Assembly (NCBI RefSeq): GCF_900199205.1
Contig: NZ_OBMJ01000001.1
Span: 682,001 to 746,000, forward strand
Length of the DNA: 64,000 nucleotides
Origin: Streptomyces sp. 1331.2
GTDB taxonomy: Bacteria > Actinomycetota > Actinomycetes > Streptomycetales > Streptomycetaceae
Direction: 5' to 3'
Each line of letters opens with the position of its first letter. Positions within the stretch are counted from its first letter, which is position 1. Made by a program: the position numbers and the translations under genes. Positions 18,401 through 25,938 of the stretch are shown piece after piece. The notes below the pieces were generated by a model. That model was not told the origin of the DNA, made no database searches, and saw nothing but the letters and a program-made list of their open reading frames with translations.

Positions 18401-19743
18401 ACGCCCGGGTAGCCGTCCATGGCCCGCTCGATCTCGGCGAGGTCGACCCGGTAGCCGCGGACCTTCACCTGGCGGTCCACCCGGCCGAGGAAGACCAGGT
18501 TCCCGTCCGCCCGGCGGCGACACAGGTCACCGGTGCGGTACACCAGGCCGCCGTCGCGCCGGACGAAGCCGCGGGCGGTCTCGTCCGGCCGGCCGAAGTA
18601 CCCGGCGCTGACGCCGCGGCCGCCGATCAGCAGCTCCCCCACGGTGCCGTCCGGAACCGCACGGCCCGTGCCGTCCACCACGGTGAGCAGCACCTCGCCG
18701 ATCCCGGTGCCGATCGGTACGGTCGGCTCCTCGGCCGGCAGTTCGCGGGCGTCGGTGGCGAGCAGACAGGTCGCGCCGACGGTGGTCTCGGTCGGGCCGT
18801 AGTGGTTGGCCAGCCGGGCGGTGGTGCCGCCGTCGAGCAACGCGGCGGCGAGCGGGCGCGGCAGCGCCTCGCCGCCGAGCAGCAGGGTGTGCAGCGGTGG
18901 GGTGTCGGCCGGGCGGCCCTCCAGCAGGGCGCTCAGGTGGGAGGGGGTGGTCTTCAGGACGTTCACCCCGGCGTGCCGGAGCGAGGCCCAGAAGGCCTGC
19001 GGGTCGCGCACCTCGCGGTCCGGGACGACGTGCACCGAGCCCCCGGTGGCGAGGGCGAGCAGCCAGGTGGTGTGGCCGAGGTCGGCGGCCAGCGTGGTGA
19101 CGTGCGCGGTGCACGGCGCGTCGGCCTCGGTGAGGCCGAGTCGTCCGGCCAGGGCCAGCGCGTAGTGCACGGCGTTGGCGTGGGTGACGGCGACGGCCTT
19201 GGGCTCGCCGCTCGACCCGGAGGTGAAGGAGAGGTACGCGGGGTCCTCGGCGTCCACGGCCTCGACGTCCCCCTCTGCTTCGCCCGCCTCCGCCTCCGCC
19301 TCGCCGGACGGCGACGCCGCCGGCGGCCGGGGCGTCAGGACGTCCACCACCTCCCCGCCGAGCCCGCCCTCCGTCGCGAGCACCCGCCCCACCCGGACGG
19401 CCGCCAGCCGCCGGGCCAGGTCGGCCGCCGACCACTCCGGGTCGGCCAGCACCGCCGCCGCACCCGAGCGCAACACCCCGTGCAGGAGCACCAGCATCCG
19501 GGCGTCCCGGGGCCCGACCAGGGCGACCCGGTCCCCCCGCCCGGTGCCGGCGGCGGCCAGCCGGGCAGCGATCCGGGCGGCCGAGGCGTCCAGCGTGCGG
19601 TAGTCGACCGTACGGACTCCGTCGCTCAGCGCGGGCCGGTCCGGGTGGGCCCGGGCGAGCCGGGCGAGGAGCCCGGGCAGCGAGCGGGCGGGGCCGGAGC
19701 GGCCGGACGGTGCGGACCGGACGTGCTGCGTCGCGGAGGTCAC
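15466..19743 (-). CDS. One-module NRPS: adenylation-carrier-epimerization-thioester reductase
   Basis: About 1425 residues. Adenylation domain about 20-520: SFTSGSSGEPKAVAVTH (A3), NHYGPTETT (A5), YRTGD (A7), GRVDRQVKVRGYR (A8), GPNGKLDRG with the A10 lysine near 510. The A4 region reads ADLGHT instead of FDxS. Carrier domain with LGGDS, serine near 573. An epimerization rather than condensation domain about 640-1020: HHLVVDGLSWRILL near 766, THGRD, VGWFT near 906, FNFLGTF. Reductase from about 1068: TGATGYLG, YxxxK near 1216-1220. It should load one amino acid, epimerise it and release a D-aminoacyl aldehyde or alcohol. No condensation domain is present. The GTG start overlaps the upstream TGA (GTGA). 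Confidence 0.92.
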   Translation of the reverse strand: MTSATQHVRSAPSGRSGPARSLPGLLARLARAHPDRPALSDGVRTVDYRTLDASAARIAARLAAAGTGRGDRVALVGPRDARMLVLLHGVLRSGAAAVLADPEWSAADLARRLAAVRVGRVLATEGGLGGEVVDVLTPRPPAASPSGEAEAEAGEAEGDVEAVDAEDPAYLSFTSGSSGEPKAVAVTHANAVHYALALAGRLGLTEADAPCTAHVTTLAADLGHTTWLLALATGGSVHVVPDREVRDPQAFWASLRHAGVNVLKTTPSHLSALLEGRPADTPPLHTLLLGGEALPRPLAAALLDGGTTARLANHYGPTETTVGATCLLATDARELPAEEPTVPIGTGIGEVLLTVVDGTGRAVPDGTVGELLIGGRGVSAGYFGRPDETARGFVRRDGGLVYRTGDLCRRRADGNLVFLGRVDRQVKVRGYRVDLAEIERAMDGYPGVARSAVLLRETAVGGQLLGAVRPSEGFGGLELLRAHLRDRLPGYSVPQPILVLPEFPVGPNGKLDRGRLGELVAELVEARAESAGAAATGPAATTLAAEIGRFWAGALGLPAVGPRADVLGLGGDSILAMRTIAFLRRSGLRVAYEDFYRHPTAEGLAAAAAAAAAVATPPNPATPGAPAALAAHAGGGGGRLAPAQRWLYRQRSLRDVRHWNQSVLLRCRAAVDPAALSAAVAAVLERHPALRRPLSPDGYGEPRPVAELDPVSFSRIPRAAGAIADTVAGVCTELHRSIDPLAGRLLRAHLFTGPPGTDDRLALIAHHLVVDGLSWRILLDDLAHAYRAVLDRKPVDLPPTADFYAWAAAAPVAEADEPAADLVAEPVADPVAEPVAEPVAVSWALEAEATARLVARHGAGAGLEAVLLAAFADAVTGWNGRARLVVEVETHGRDVVGDPGEFLDTVGWFTAVKHLGLEAGASPEAVARRLREAPVRPMDAPGRRPAVGFNFLGTFRLPEEPALDWTVAAEQAGVARCPGGDPMYELRLTARVVEQRLVADLVSGRPGPSGPEAERITAAFAAAVAAEAAEAGAPAAGARPVRAPLSTSGQLLHPGVAPTARATVREPARVLLTGATGYLGRHLLDAFLRRGAEVTCLVRAADDAQALKRLGARAVHAVAGDIDRDGLGLSPAGLERARAARIVVHAAADVRLVASPDELERTNHAAVRRLLGWTGEHTPQAAFHHVSTLAVSGGVDGPPRRFGEADLWIGQHFRTPYERTKYRAEQAVRAWAAGGHAAYLHRSGHIAAHSRTGAFQANTGDNRIYQLIRGYLLAGAAPSRPATAFAFSHVDTVAAGIAAIALDPYAAPGAYHVESPYAVAHDELVGWLAGLGHPVRLTDEEAFAAALAAAERRHPTAVRLAAVWAQQEERNVRVDSAYTTAVLDRLGVHFDAPTPQWWSAALAWAAEAGYLPPAGPSRRGPEPSP

Positions 19744-20318
19744 GCCGACTCGTCCCCCGTCCGTCCCGTCCGTCCCGTGCGGACCGGGCCGGCCGCCACC
19801 CGTGGGTCACCCACCAGGTACCCGTCCAGCACCGCCCGTTCGGGCAGCCGACCGGCCAACTCCCAGGCCAGCATGCGGTGCAGGCCGTCCAGGTGGATCA
19901 GCCCGGACCGGACCGTCAGCTCCCCGTAGTCGGGGTGCTCCACCGGGGCGGTACTGAGGAAGAGCGGGGTGAACGGGGCCCGCCGCAGCAGCCGCAGCTT
20001 CGCCGAGCAGACCGGGTTGGCGGCCGTCCAGGCGGTCCCGGCGGAGCGGATCCGTTCCGCCGCCTCGCTCACGGTCAGGCCGGAGCGCGGTACCAGTTCG
20101 AGCGCCCCGCCCTCGCTGATGTGCCAGGGCAGCACCACTCCGAGGACGTCCGCCCGCGAGAGCCGGACGCGCCACCAGCCGCCGGGGATGCGGTCGGCGC
20201 GTTCGAGGTTCTCCTCGGCGTACATGTTGCTGTTCGCCTCGTGGGCCCGCTCCACCGGATGGTCCCGCAGGTAGGCGTCGTGGACCTCGGGGTAGGCGAC
20301 GGCGGTGACGATCTCCAC
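19740..20318 (-). CDS. Uncharacterised BGC-associated protein (DUF6309-like)
   Basis: 192 residues, GTG start with TGAGGAG seven bases upstream; that ribosome site overlaps the stop of the preceding oxygenase gene, and the 3' end overlaps the NRPS start by 4 bp. From memory it resembles proteins filed as DUF6309. The motif LIHLDGLHRMLAWELAGR recalls the D-G-x-H-R loop of ParB/sulfiredoxin-fold proteins, and LPWHISEGGALELVP is a second conserved-looking block. Function unknown; the tight coupling suggests a partner or tailoring role for the NRPS. Its tail is RTGRTGRTGD-like low complexity. Confidence 0.75.
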   Translation of the reverse strand: MEIVTAVAYPEVHDAYLRDHPVERAHEANSNMYAEENLERADRIPGGWWRVRLSRADVLGVVLPWHISEGGALELVPRSGLTVSEAAERIRSAGTAWTAANPVCSAKLRLLRRAPFTPLFLSTAPVEHPDYGELTVRSGLIHLDGLHRMLAWELAGRLPERAVLDGYLVGDPRVAAGPVRTGRTGRTGDESA

Positions 20319-20329
20319 AGCAGTGCTCC

Positions 20330-21202
20330 TCAGACGGTTCCGGTGTGCGCGGTGCCGGTGCGCGCGGTGCCTGTGTGCGCCGTTCCCGTACCCGCAGCGC
20401 CGGTGTGCGCGGTTCCGGTGTACTCGGTGAAGTGCCGTTCCGCGAACAGCTCGGGCCACTGCCCGTCGGCCAGGTCGAGTTCGCGGGCCCGGGCGAGCAT
20501 CCGCCGCCAGTACGGCTTCACCGGGCGCCAGCGCGCCCCCACCTGGCAGTACGAGGCGTCGATGAAGTACCGGGGCCGGCCCGGCCCGTCGGGCGCGGGC
20601 CTGCGGGTGTGGAACAGCGCAGAGTTGAGCAGCACGGTGGTCCCGGGCGGCAGCCGGTCGATCACCACCTCGCCGGGCAGTTCCGCCGTGCCGTGGTGGG
20701 CGAAGGCGGCCTTGCCGAAGGCGCCCTGGTGCGAGCCGGGCAGGACGGCGAGGCTGCCGACCTTCTCGTCCAGTCCACCGAGGTAGTGCAGGGCGTGGAC
20801 CATCAGCAGCGACGGGTCGGCGCGGTCGTTGGGCTCGCAGTCGTGGTGCCAGGGCTTGCCGGGGATGCCCGGGTCCTGGCGGTCGCTGTGCAGGTGGTGG
20901 AAGACGAAGGACGGTCCGAGCAGGCGGGTCAGGGTCCACAACAGCGGTGGATGGGTGAGCAGTTGGCCGTGCGCCGGCAGTTCCAGCTCCAGCAGCGGGG
21001 GCGGTCCGTGCCGGGCGGGGTCGGCGCAGGCGGCGATCGACCGGGCCCGCAGGCCCTCGTCGACCCAGCGGTCCACCTCGGGGACGAGCCGTTCGCGCAG
21101 CGCTTCCGGCACCAGGCCGGGCAGGACCAGGTACCCGGACTCCAGGAACTTGCGGTGGTGCTCGATGTCGAGGGCCTCACGCCCTCCGGAGGACAACGTC
21201 AC
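20330..21202 (-). CDS. Phytanoyl-CoA-dioxygenase-family Fe(II)/2OG oxygenase
   Basis: 290 residues, first gene of the NRPS operon. Ligands H119-x-D121 in PWHHDCEP, distal H198 in LFHTRRP, and following arginines for 2OG. The fold signature ESGYLVLPGLVP near residue 21 and SLAVLPGSHQG at 150-160 are typical of PhyH hydroxylases and halogenases; the carboxylate D121 is present, so hydroxylation is expected. GTG 21202 follows AAGGAGGGG by about 10 bases. The last 29 residues are a pentapeptide repeat outside the family fold. Confidence 0.88.
   Translation of the reverse strand: MTLSSGGREALDIEHHRKFLESGYLVLPGLVPEALRERLVPEVDRWVDEGLRARSIAACADPARHGPPPLLELELPAHGQLLTHPPLLWTLTRLLGPSFVFHHLHSDRQDPGIPGKPWHHDCEPNDRADPSLLMVHALHYLGGLDEKVGSLAVLPGSHQGAFGKAAFAHHGTAELPGEVVIDRLPPGTTVLLNSALFHTRRPAPDGPGRPRYFIDASYCQVGARWRPVKPYWRRMLARARELDLADGQWPELFAERHFTEYTGTAHTGAAGTGTAHTGTARTGTAHTGTV
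20333..20419. repeat. 15-bp minisatellite encoding TGTAH pentapeptides
   Basis: The 3' end of the PhyH-type gene consists of about six 15-bp units that encode TGTAH, TGAAG, TGTAH, TGTAR, TGTAH and TGTV. Units differ by single bases, so this is a recent slippage expansion that remains in frame. Confidence 0.8.
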
Positions 21203-21563
21203 CGAACCGACCCCCTCCTTCCGTTCGGCGGGACGAACAACGGGACGTGGCACGAGCAAGGAGGCACACGGGTTCCATCCAGACCTCGGGTGGTGGCGGA
21301 GCGTCCGTCACAGTCGCCACAGCCGCCACGACTGAACCGTGATCACCACGAAGAGAGACGCGTCGATCACGCAAGGTAGTGCGCCCCAGGAGTATGAACC
21401 GGTCTTCGCGTCCACGACAAGGCCATCGCCTCCTCGTGGACACCTTCCCGCCACCGTGCCGTTCAGCTCCGGCCACCAGTCGATTCCTCCCCCACGGAGC
21501 ACTCCGGCCGCGCTGCGCCCCGGTGATTCGCCGCCGGAACAGCGGATGCGGCAGAGTGAGCCC
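21203..21563. other. Divergent promoter region between the NRPS operon and TetR gene
   Basis: A 361-bp gap with no convincing gene. It holds a perfect inverted repeat CAGTCG-N12-CGACTG at 21311-21334 and a GTGATCAC palindrome at 21339-21346. Either could be the binding site of the divergently encoded TetR protein for control of the NRPS operon. No clear sigma hexamers were found. Confidence 0.4.
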
Positions 21564-22244
21564 ATGAGCTCGGACACCCGGAGTCACGAAGCAGCCGGCC
21601 GGATGGGCCCGTCGGCCCGTCGACGCCCGGTCCAACAGCGCAGCCAGGAGCGGTACGGCCGCATCCTGGACGCCTGCGCCGGACTGCTGGACGAGGTCGG
21701 GGCCACCGCGCTCACCACCAAGCAGGTCGCCCAGCGCGCCCAGGTGCCGATCGGCACCCTCTACCAGTTCTTCGCCGGCAAGGAGGACCTGCTGGCCGCA
21801 CTCGCCGGCCGCAACCTCGACCAGTACCTCCGGCGCCTCGACACCCGGCTTGCCGCCGCCGCGCCGATCGACCCGGCCGCCTTCACCGACCTCGCGGTGG
21901 AGGAGTTCGTCGCCATGAAGCGCGCGGTCCCCGGCTTCGGACAGGTCGACTTCGGCCTGGCCGGCCCGGCCGTCCCCGCCGGCGTCCGGGACGACCGGCA
22001 CCTGCTGGACACCGGCGTGGACAACAACACCGCCGTCGCCCTGCGCCTGCAGGCACTCGGCGGCGACATGTTCCGGGCGGACGACCCGGCGGCCACCACG
22101 CTGACCCTGCGGGTCGCCCTGGAGGCGGCCGACGCCGTGCTCAAGCTGGCCTTCCGCGGGGACCCGAACGGCGATCCGACCCTGATCGCCGAGTGCAAGC
22201 GGTTGGTCCGCGGCTACCTCGCGCAACACCTGCCCGCCCGCTGA
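21564..22244 (+). CDS. TetR-family regulator, divergent from the NRPS operon
   Basis: About 226 residues. The N-terminal HTH is clear: RYGRILDACAGLLDEVG then TTKQVAQRAQVPIGTLYQFFAGKEDLLAALAGR (residues about 30-80). The C-terminal half is the variable ligand-binding bundle. Start 21564 is a choice among several in-frame starts; 21546 is also possible. Position next to and divergent from the NRPS operon suggests it represses that operon and is released by a product or intermediate; that is inference. Confidence 0.88.
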   Translation: MSSDTRSHEAAGRMGPSARRRPVQQRSQERYGRILDACAGLLDEVGATALTTKQVAQRAQVPIGTLYQFFAGKEDLLAALAGRNLDQYLRRLDTRLAAAAPIDPAAFTDLAVEEFVAMKRAVPGFGQVDFGLAGPAVPAGVRDDRHLLDTGVDNNTAVALRLQALGGDMFRADDPAATTLTLRVALEAADAVLKLAFRGDPNGDPTLIAECKRLVRGYLAQHLPAR

Positions 22245-22393
22245 GGCACCTTCGCCCACGGCGTTTGCGAGCCCGCCGCCCCCGAAGCACAGTGGATAGC
22301 GGAACGGTCGCCGAGGCGGGCCCCCACGACCCGACGACCCACGAGCCGACGACCCAGGACACGACCCGAGGACACGACCCCGAGGAGCAGACC

Positions 22394-22588
22394 ATGCACG
22401 CAGCGGTAGGTGACCAGCTCCACATCCACAGCAGGTCGGTGGGCATGGTGGACCAGAAGGGCGAGATCGTCGAAGTGCGCGGCGCCGACGGCCAGCCGCC
22501 GTACGTGGTCCGCTTCGAGGACGGCCACCAGGGCCTGATCTACCCCGGCCCCGACTGCAACATCGAACCGCGGCTGGCGGACCGCTGA
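22394..22588 (+). CDS. DUF1918 small protein
   Basis: 64 residues. The sequence VGDQLHIHSRSVG with a following GEIVEVRG and PYVVRFEDGHQGLIYPGPD matches DUF1918 proteins, small SH3-like barrels common in actinobacteria. Function unknown; some are linked to stress regulons. GAGGAGCAG lies close before the ATG. Confidence 0.85.
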   Translation: MHAAVGDQLHIHSRSVGMVDQKGEIVEVRGADGQPPYVVRFEDGHQGLIYPGPDCNIEPRLADR

Positions 22589-22638
22589 CCGACGCCCCCG
22601 CCACCCCGCGGCCCGACCGCGCGCGGTGGTGAGGAGCG

Positions 22639-23349
22639 GTGTCCGCACCCACGACCCCGCTGCCCGGGGCGCTCGCCGGGCTCGCGCCACTGCTGGACCA
22701 CTACGGGTACCTGGCGGTGGCGCTGCTCGTGCTGCTCGACAACTGCGGCGTCCCGGTGCCGGGGCAGACCATCCTGGTGCTCGCCTCGGTGTACGCCGGC
22801 GCCGGGCACCTGGACTTCGCCGCCGTCCTGCTGATCGCGGGCGTCGCCGCGGCGCTCGGCAACAGCCTCGGTTACCTGATCGGCCGCACCGGCGGGCGCG
22901 CCTTCGTCCACCGCTGGGGCCGCTACGTACTGCTCACCCCGGCCCGGATGGAGCGCGCGGACGGCTTCTTCGCCCGCCACGGCGGCAAGGTCGTCACCGT
23001 CGCCCGCTTCGTCGACGGGCTGCGCCAGACCAACGGCATCATCGCCGGGACGACCGAGATGCCCTGGCGCCGCTTCCTGCCGTTCAACCTGCTCGGCGCC
23101 GCGCTGTGGACGGGCGTCTGGGGCACCTTCGGCTACCTCGCCGGGGCCAACATCGGCGCCGTGTACCGGACGGCGATCCGCTACCAACTGTGGTTCGCGA
23201 TCGGCCTCGGGGTGCTGGTCGCCGCCTTCCTGCTCCGGCAGGTGCTGCGCTACCGACGCCGGCGCCGCGCGGACGCCGACGCCGACGCCGGACCCGGGCC
23301 CGACTCCGGACCCGGCCCGGACGCCGCCTCCCACGAGGGCTCGGACTAG
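22639..23349 (+). CDS. DedA-family membrane protein
   Basis: 236 residues. It has the DedA pattern with hydrophobic helices, the acidic/proline re-entrant NCGVPVPGQT near residue 34, GNSLGYLIGRTGG, and a second re-entrant R-FVDGLRQTNGIIAGTTEMPWRRFL. DedA proteins are implicated in lipid-carrier scrambling and membrane homeostasis. GTG start preceded by GTGAGGAGC. The C-terminal 30 residues are a low-complexity Asp/Gly/Pro tail. It converges on PIG-L with a 4-bp overlap. Confidence 0.9.
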   Translation: MSAPTTPLPGALAGLAPLLDHYGYLAVALLVLLDNCGVPVPGQTILVLASVYAGAGHLDFAAVLLIAGVAAALGNSLGYLIGRTGGRAFVHRWGRYVLLTPARMERADGFFARHGGKVVTVARFVDGLRQTNGIIAGTTEMPWRRFLPFNLLGAALWTGVWGTFGYLAGANIGAVYRTAIRYQLWFAIGLGVLVAAFLLRQVLRYRRRRRADADADAGPGPDSGPGPDAASHEGSD

Positions 23350-24101
23350 CGCAGCGGGAACACCTCGAACGGCACCGCGAAGCGCGTCCCCAGGCGGCTG
23401 CCCGCGCCCCGCCCGAAGCCCTCCAGGAACTCCCGGGCATTCGCCATCTCCCCGCCGAGCCCGGCCAGGTACGCCTTGTGCTCCTCCAGCGAGGCGACGC
23501 CCCGGTCGAAGTGCTCGGTGGTGTCCACCGCGTGCGCCGACTCCGGCGAGGCCACCGCCCAGATCTGCCGCACGCCGTTCCACGGCTCGTGGCCCTCCGC
23601 CAGCAGCTCGCGGAACACCCAGCGGTTCCCGGCGTCCCGGACCCCGTCCAGGGTGGCCCGGCCGACCGCGATGTGGTCCGCCTGGTTGAGGAACACCCCG
23701 CCGTAGGTGTCCCGGAAGTTGCTGGTGATCACGATGTCCGGGCGGTGCCGGCGCACCACGCGGGCGATGTCCCGGCGCAGCGGCAGCCCGTACTCCACCA
23801 CACCGTCCGGGTGGCCCAGGAACTCGACGGTGTCCACGCCGACCACGCGGGCCGAGGCGATCTGCTCGGCCTCCCTCAGTGGCCCGCACTCCGCCGGGTC
23901 CATCGAGTCGATCCCGGCCTCCCCGCTGGTGACCATCGCGTAGACCACTTTCTTGCCCTGGGAGGTCCACCGGGCGACGGCCGCGGCGCCGCCGTACTCC
24001 ATGTCGTCGGGGTGCGCGACGATCGCCAGCGCGGTCTGCCAGTCCTCGTCCACCGGCTCGTAGGGCGCGGGCTCGACGGGCGCGGGGGTCTGCTCGGTCA
24101 T
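23346..24101 (-). CDS. PIG-L/LmbE-family zinc deacetylase
   Basis: 251 residues with the zinc motif AHPDD at about 32-36 followed by EYGGAAAVARW, later GHPDG and the histidine in NQADHIAVG. PIG-L enzymes deacetylate N-acetylglucosamine-containing small molecules, including mycothiol and antibiotic precursors. Substrate here unknown. It is divergent from the MDR/MerR operon and overlaps DedA at its 3' end. Confidence 0.88.
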   Translation of the reverse strand: MTEQTPAPVEPAPYEPVDEDWQTALAIVAHPDDMEYGGAAAVARWTSQGKKVVYAMVTSGEAGIDSMDPAECGPLREAEQIASARVVGVDTVEFLGHPDGVVEYGLPLRRDIARVVRRHRPDIVITSNFRDTYGGVFLNQADHIAVGRATLDGVRDAGNRWVFRELLAEGHEPWNGVRQIWAVASPESAHAVDTTEHFDRGVASLEEHKAYLAGLGGEMANAREFLEGFGRGAGSRLGTRFAVPFEVFPLR

Positions 24102-24211
24102 GCGGGTCGTCCTTCTCGGTGCGGCTCACAACTTCGTACGGTCGTACCGCAGGCGACTCTAGAAGACCGGCGTCCCCCACACCTCGTCAGACACCCTCCT
24201 GCCTGGAGCGC

Positions 24212-24242
24212 TTGCCCCTGACCCAAGGGTCAAGGGTTAGCG
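24212..24242 (+). promoter_or_regulatory. MerR-type promoter with dyad operator
   Basis: A -35-like TTGCCC (24212-24217) and -10-like TTAGCG (24237-24242) are separated by 19 bp, the long spacer typical of MerR-activated promoters. The perfect dyad TGACCC-AA-GGGTCA (24219-24232) lies in that spacer. It is 50 bases upstream of the MDR gene, whose operon ends with a MerR regulator. Confidence 0.65.
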
Positions 24243-24292
24243 TCCGGGCGCGCCCCACAACGGGCTTCCCCTTTCTCACGAGGAGCACCGCC

Positions 24293-25312
24293 ATGGCCCT
24301 GCCCACCACCGCCCGCGTCGTCCGGCTGACCGCCGACCCGGCCGGGCTGCCCGCCCCCGAGGACTTCACCGTCGCCCAGGAGCCGCTGCCGGCCCCCGGC
24401 CCCGGGGACGTCCTCGTCCGCAACCGGGCCTTCCTGGTCTTCCCCGGCCTGCGCACCCTGATCGCCGTCGAGGGCGGCGGCCTGCCCCTGCCGCACATCG
24501 CCCGCGGGGACGCCCTGTTCGGGCCCGCCCTCGGCGAGGTGCTGGCCGCACCCGAGGGCGGTCCGCTGCGCCCGGGCGACCTGGTGACCCATCTGCACGG
24601 CTGGCGGGACCACGCGCTCGCGGACGCCGCGCAGTTCACCCCCGTCGCCCCGGACTTCCCGGACCCGCTCGCCCTGATCTCGACCTCCTCGGCCGGCTAC
24701 GGCGGGCTCACCCGCGTCGCCGGGGTGCGCCCGGGCGACGTGGTGCTGGTGACCGGCGCGGCGGGCGCGGTCGGCAGCACGGCCGGGCAGCTCGCCCGGC
24801 TCCTCGGCGCCGCCCGGGTGATCGGCACCACCCGCACGCCCGCCAAGGCGAAGCGGCTGACCGCCGAACTCGGCTACGACGCGGTGCTGGTGCCCGGCGA
24901 GCGGCCGTTCGCCGACCAACTCGCCGAGGCCGCACCGGACGGGCTCGACGTCGTCCTCGACCTGGTCGGCGGCGAGCAGCTGACCGCCGCCGTCGACGCG
25001 GCCCGCCCCGGCGCCCGGTTCGCCCTGGTCGGTGCCCTCGACGGCCAGCTCGCACCGGACCGGCGCGGCGGCGACGCACCGGCCGTGATCGACACCTTCC
25101 GGGTCATCACCCTCGGCCTCACCCTGCGCGGCTTCACCCAGCTCACCCACCCGGACCTCGACGCCGAGTGGCGCGACCGCCTCGACGCCTGGCTGCGCGC
25201 CGGGCAACTCGCCCTCCCCCGCACCAGCGTCACGGGCATCGATCGGGCCCCCGCGGCGTTGACCGGACTGTTCACCGGGGACACCTTCGGGACCACCATC
25301 GTGGAGCTCTGA
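24293..25312 (+). CDS. Zinc-independent MDR-family NAD(P)H oxidoreductase
   Basis: 339 residues of the medium-chain dehydrogenase/reductase superfamily, prostaglandin-reductase/quinone-oxidoreductase branch. The nucleotide-binding motif is VTGAAGAVGSTAGQLARLLGA near residue 154, followed by GTTRTPAKAKRL, the arginine/lysine cluster expected for NADPH. There is no zinc cysteine set. ACGAGGAGC precedes the ATG. It probably reduces reactive alkenals or quinones, which suits control by the MerR gene 15 bp downstream. Confidence 0.88.
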   Translation: MALPTTARVVRLTADPAGLPAPEDFTVAQEPLPAPGPGDVLVRNRAFLVFPGLRTLIAVEGGGLPLPHIARGDALFGPALGEVLAAPEGGPLRPGDLVTHLHGWRDHALADAAQFTPVAPDFPDPLALISTSSAGYGGLTRVAGVRPGDVVLVTGAAGAVGSTAGQLARLLGAARVIGTTRTPAKAKRLTAELGYDAVLVPGERPFADQLAEAAPDGLDVVLDLVGGEQLTAAVDAARPGARFALVGALDGQLAPDRRGGDAPAVIDTFRVITLGLTLRGFTQLTHPDLDAEWRDRLDAWLRAGQLALPRTSVTGIDRAPAALTGLFTGDTFGTTIVEL

Positions 25313-25327
25313 CGACGGAGGGCAGGC

Positions 25328-25720
25328 ATGCGGATCGGCGAGGCGGCGGCAGCGGCGGGCACCACCCCCAGGGCACTGCGCTTCTACGAGCAACGCGGCC
25401 TGCTCCCGCCGCCCGCCCGCACCGCCTCCGGCCAACGCGAGTACGGCCCGGCCGAGGTCGCCCGGGTCCGGGTGATCCGCCAACTCCTCGCCGTGGGACT
25501 GACGGTGGACGACCTGGCCAGCCGCGCCCACCGCCTCGACATGCTGGCGTACGACCCGCCGCAGCGCTGCTCCGCCTCCCCCGGCCCCGACACCTTCGCC
25601 CCGGTCGTCACCGCCCGCCTCGCCACCCTCGACGCCGAGATCGCCCGCCTCACCACGCTCCGCGACAGGCTCGCCCGGCACATCCGCAACGGGGGTGCAG
25701 ACGTACCGGGCGAGAGCTGA
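25328..25720 (+). CDS. MerR-family transcriptional regulator
   Basis: 130 residues. The N-terminal winged HTH reads MRIGEAAAAAGTTPRALRFYEQRGLLPP, then REYGPAEVARVRVIRQLLAVGLTVDDL. A dimerisation helix follows, and a single cysteine lies in QRCSA (about residue 79). Short MerR proteins of this kind sense electrophiles or redox stress. Being the second gene of the MDR operon, it most likely controls the promoter at 24212-24242 and thereby its own synthesis. Confidence 0.9.
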   Translation: MRIGEAAAAAGTTPRALRFYEQRGLLPPPARTASGQREYGPAEVARVRVIRQLLAVGLTVDDLASRAHRLDMLAYDPPQRCSASPGPDTFAPVVTARLATLDAEIARLTTLRDRLARHIRNGGADVPGES

Positions 25721-25736
25721 GGGGCCGGAGGCGAGG

Positions 25737-25915
25737 CTAGGGCCCGTCTTCAAACCCCCGCCTGCGGGCCGACGTCGGGGCACGCACCTCGCCGCGTTGT
25801 CGTCGGTCGCCAATGCGCTGCATTGGGCTCCCTCCTCCGCCTTGCGATGCACGCACCCCAACGCCGCCCCGCCCGCCCTCCGGGCGAACGACGGGGGTTT
25901 GAAGACGGGCCCTAG
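25737..25915. mobile_element. MITE-like element with 24-bp perfect terminal inverted repeats
   Basis: The ends 25737-25760 and 25892-25915 are perfect 24-bp inverted repeats, each beginning with CTAG at the outer edge (CTAGGGCCCGTCTTC...). The whole is 179 bp and has no plausible gene. An inner hairpin CAATGC-GCT-GCATTG is at 25811-25825. CTAG or TA at both ends fits target duplication by IS5- or IS630-type transposases. It sits between two convergent genes and could also act as a terminator when transcribed. Confidence 0.7.
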
Positions 25916-25938
25916 CGGCCGGGGACCGCAGGCCGTGG

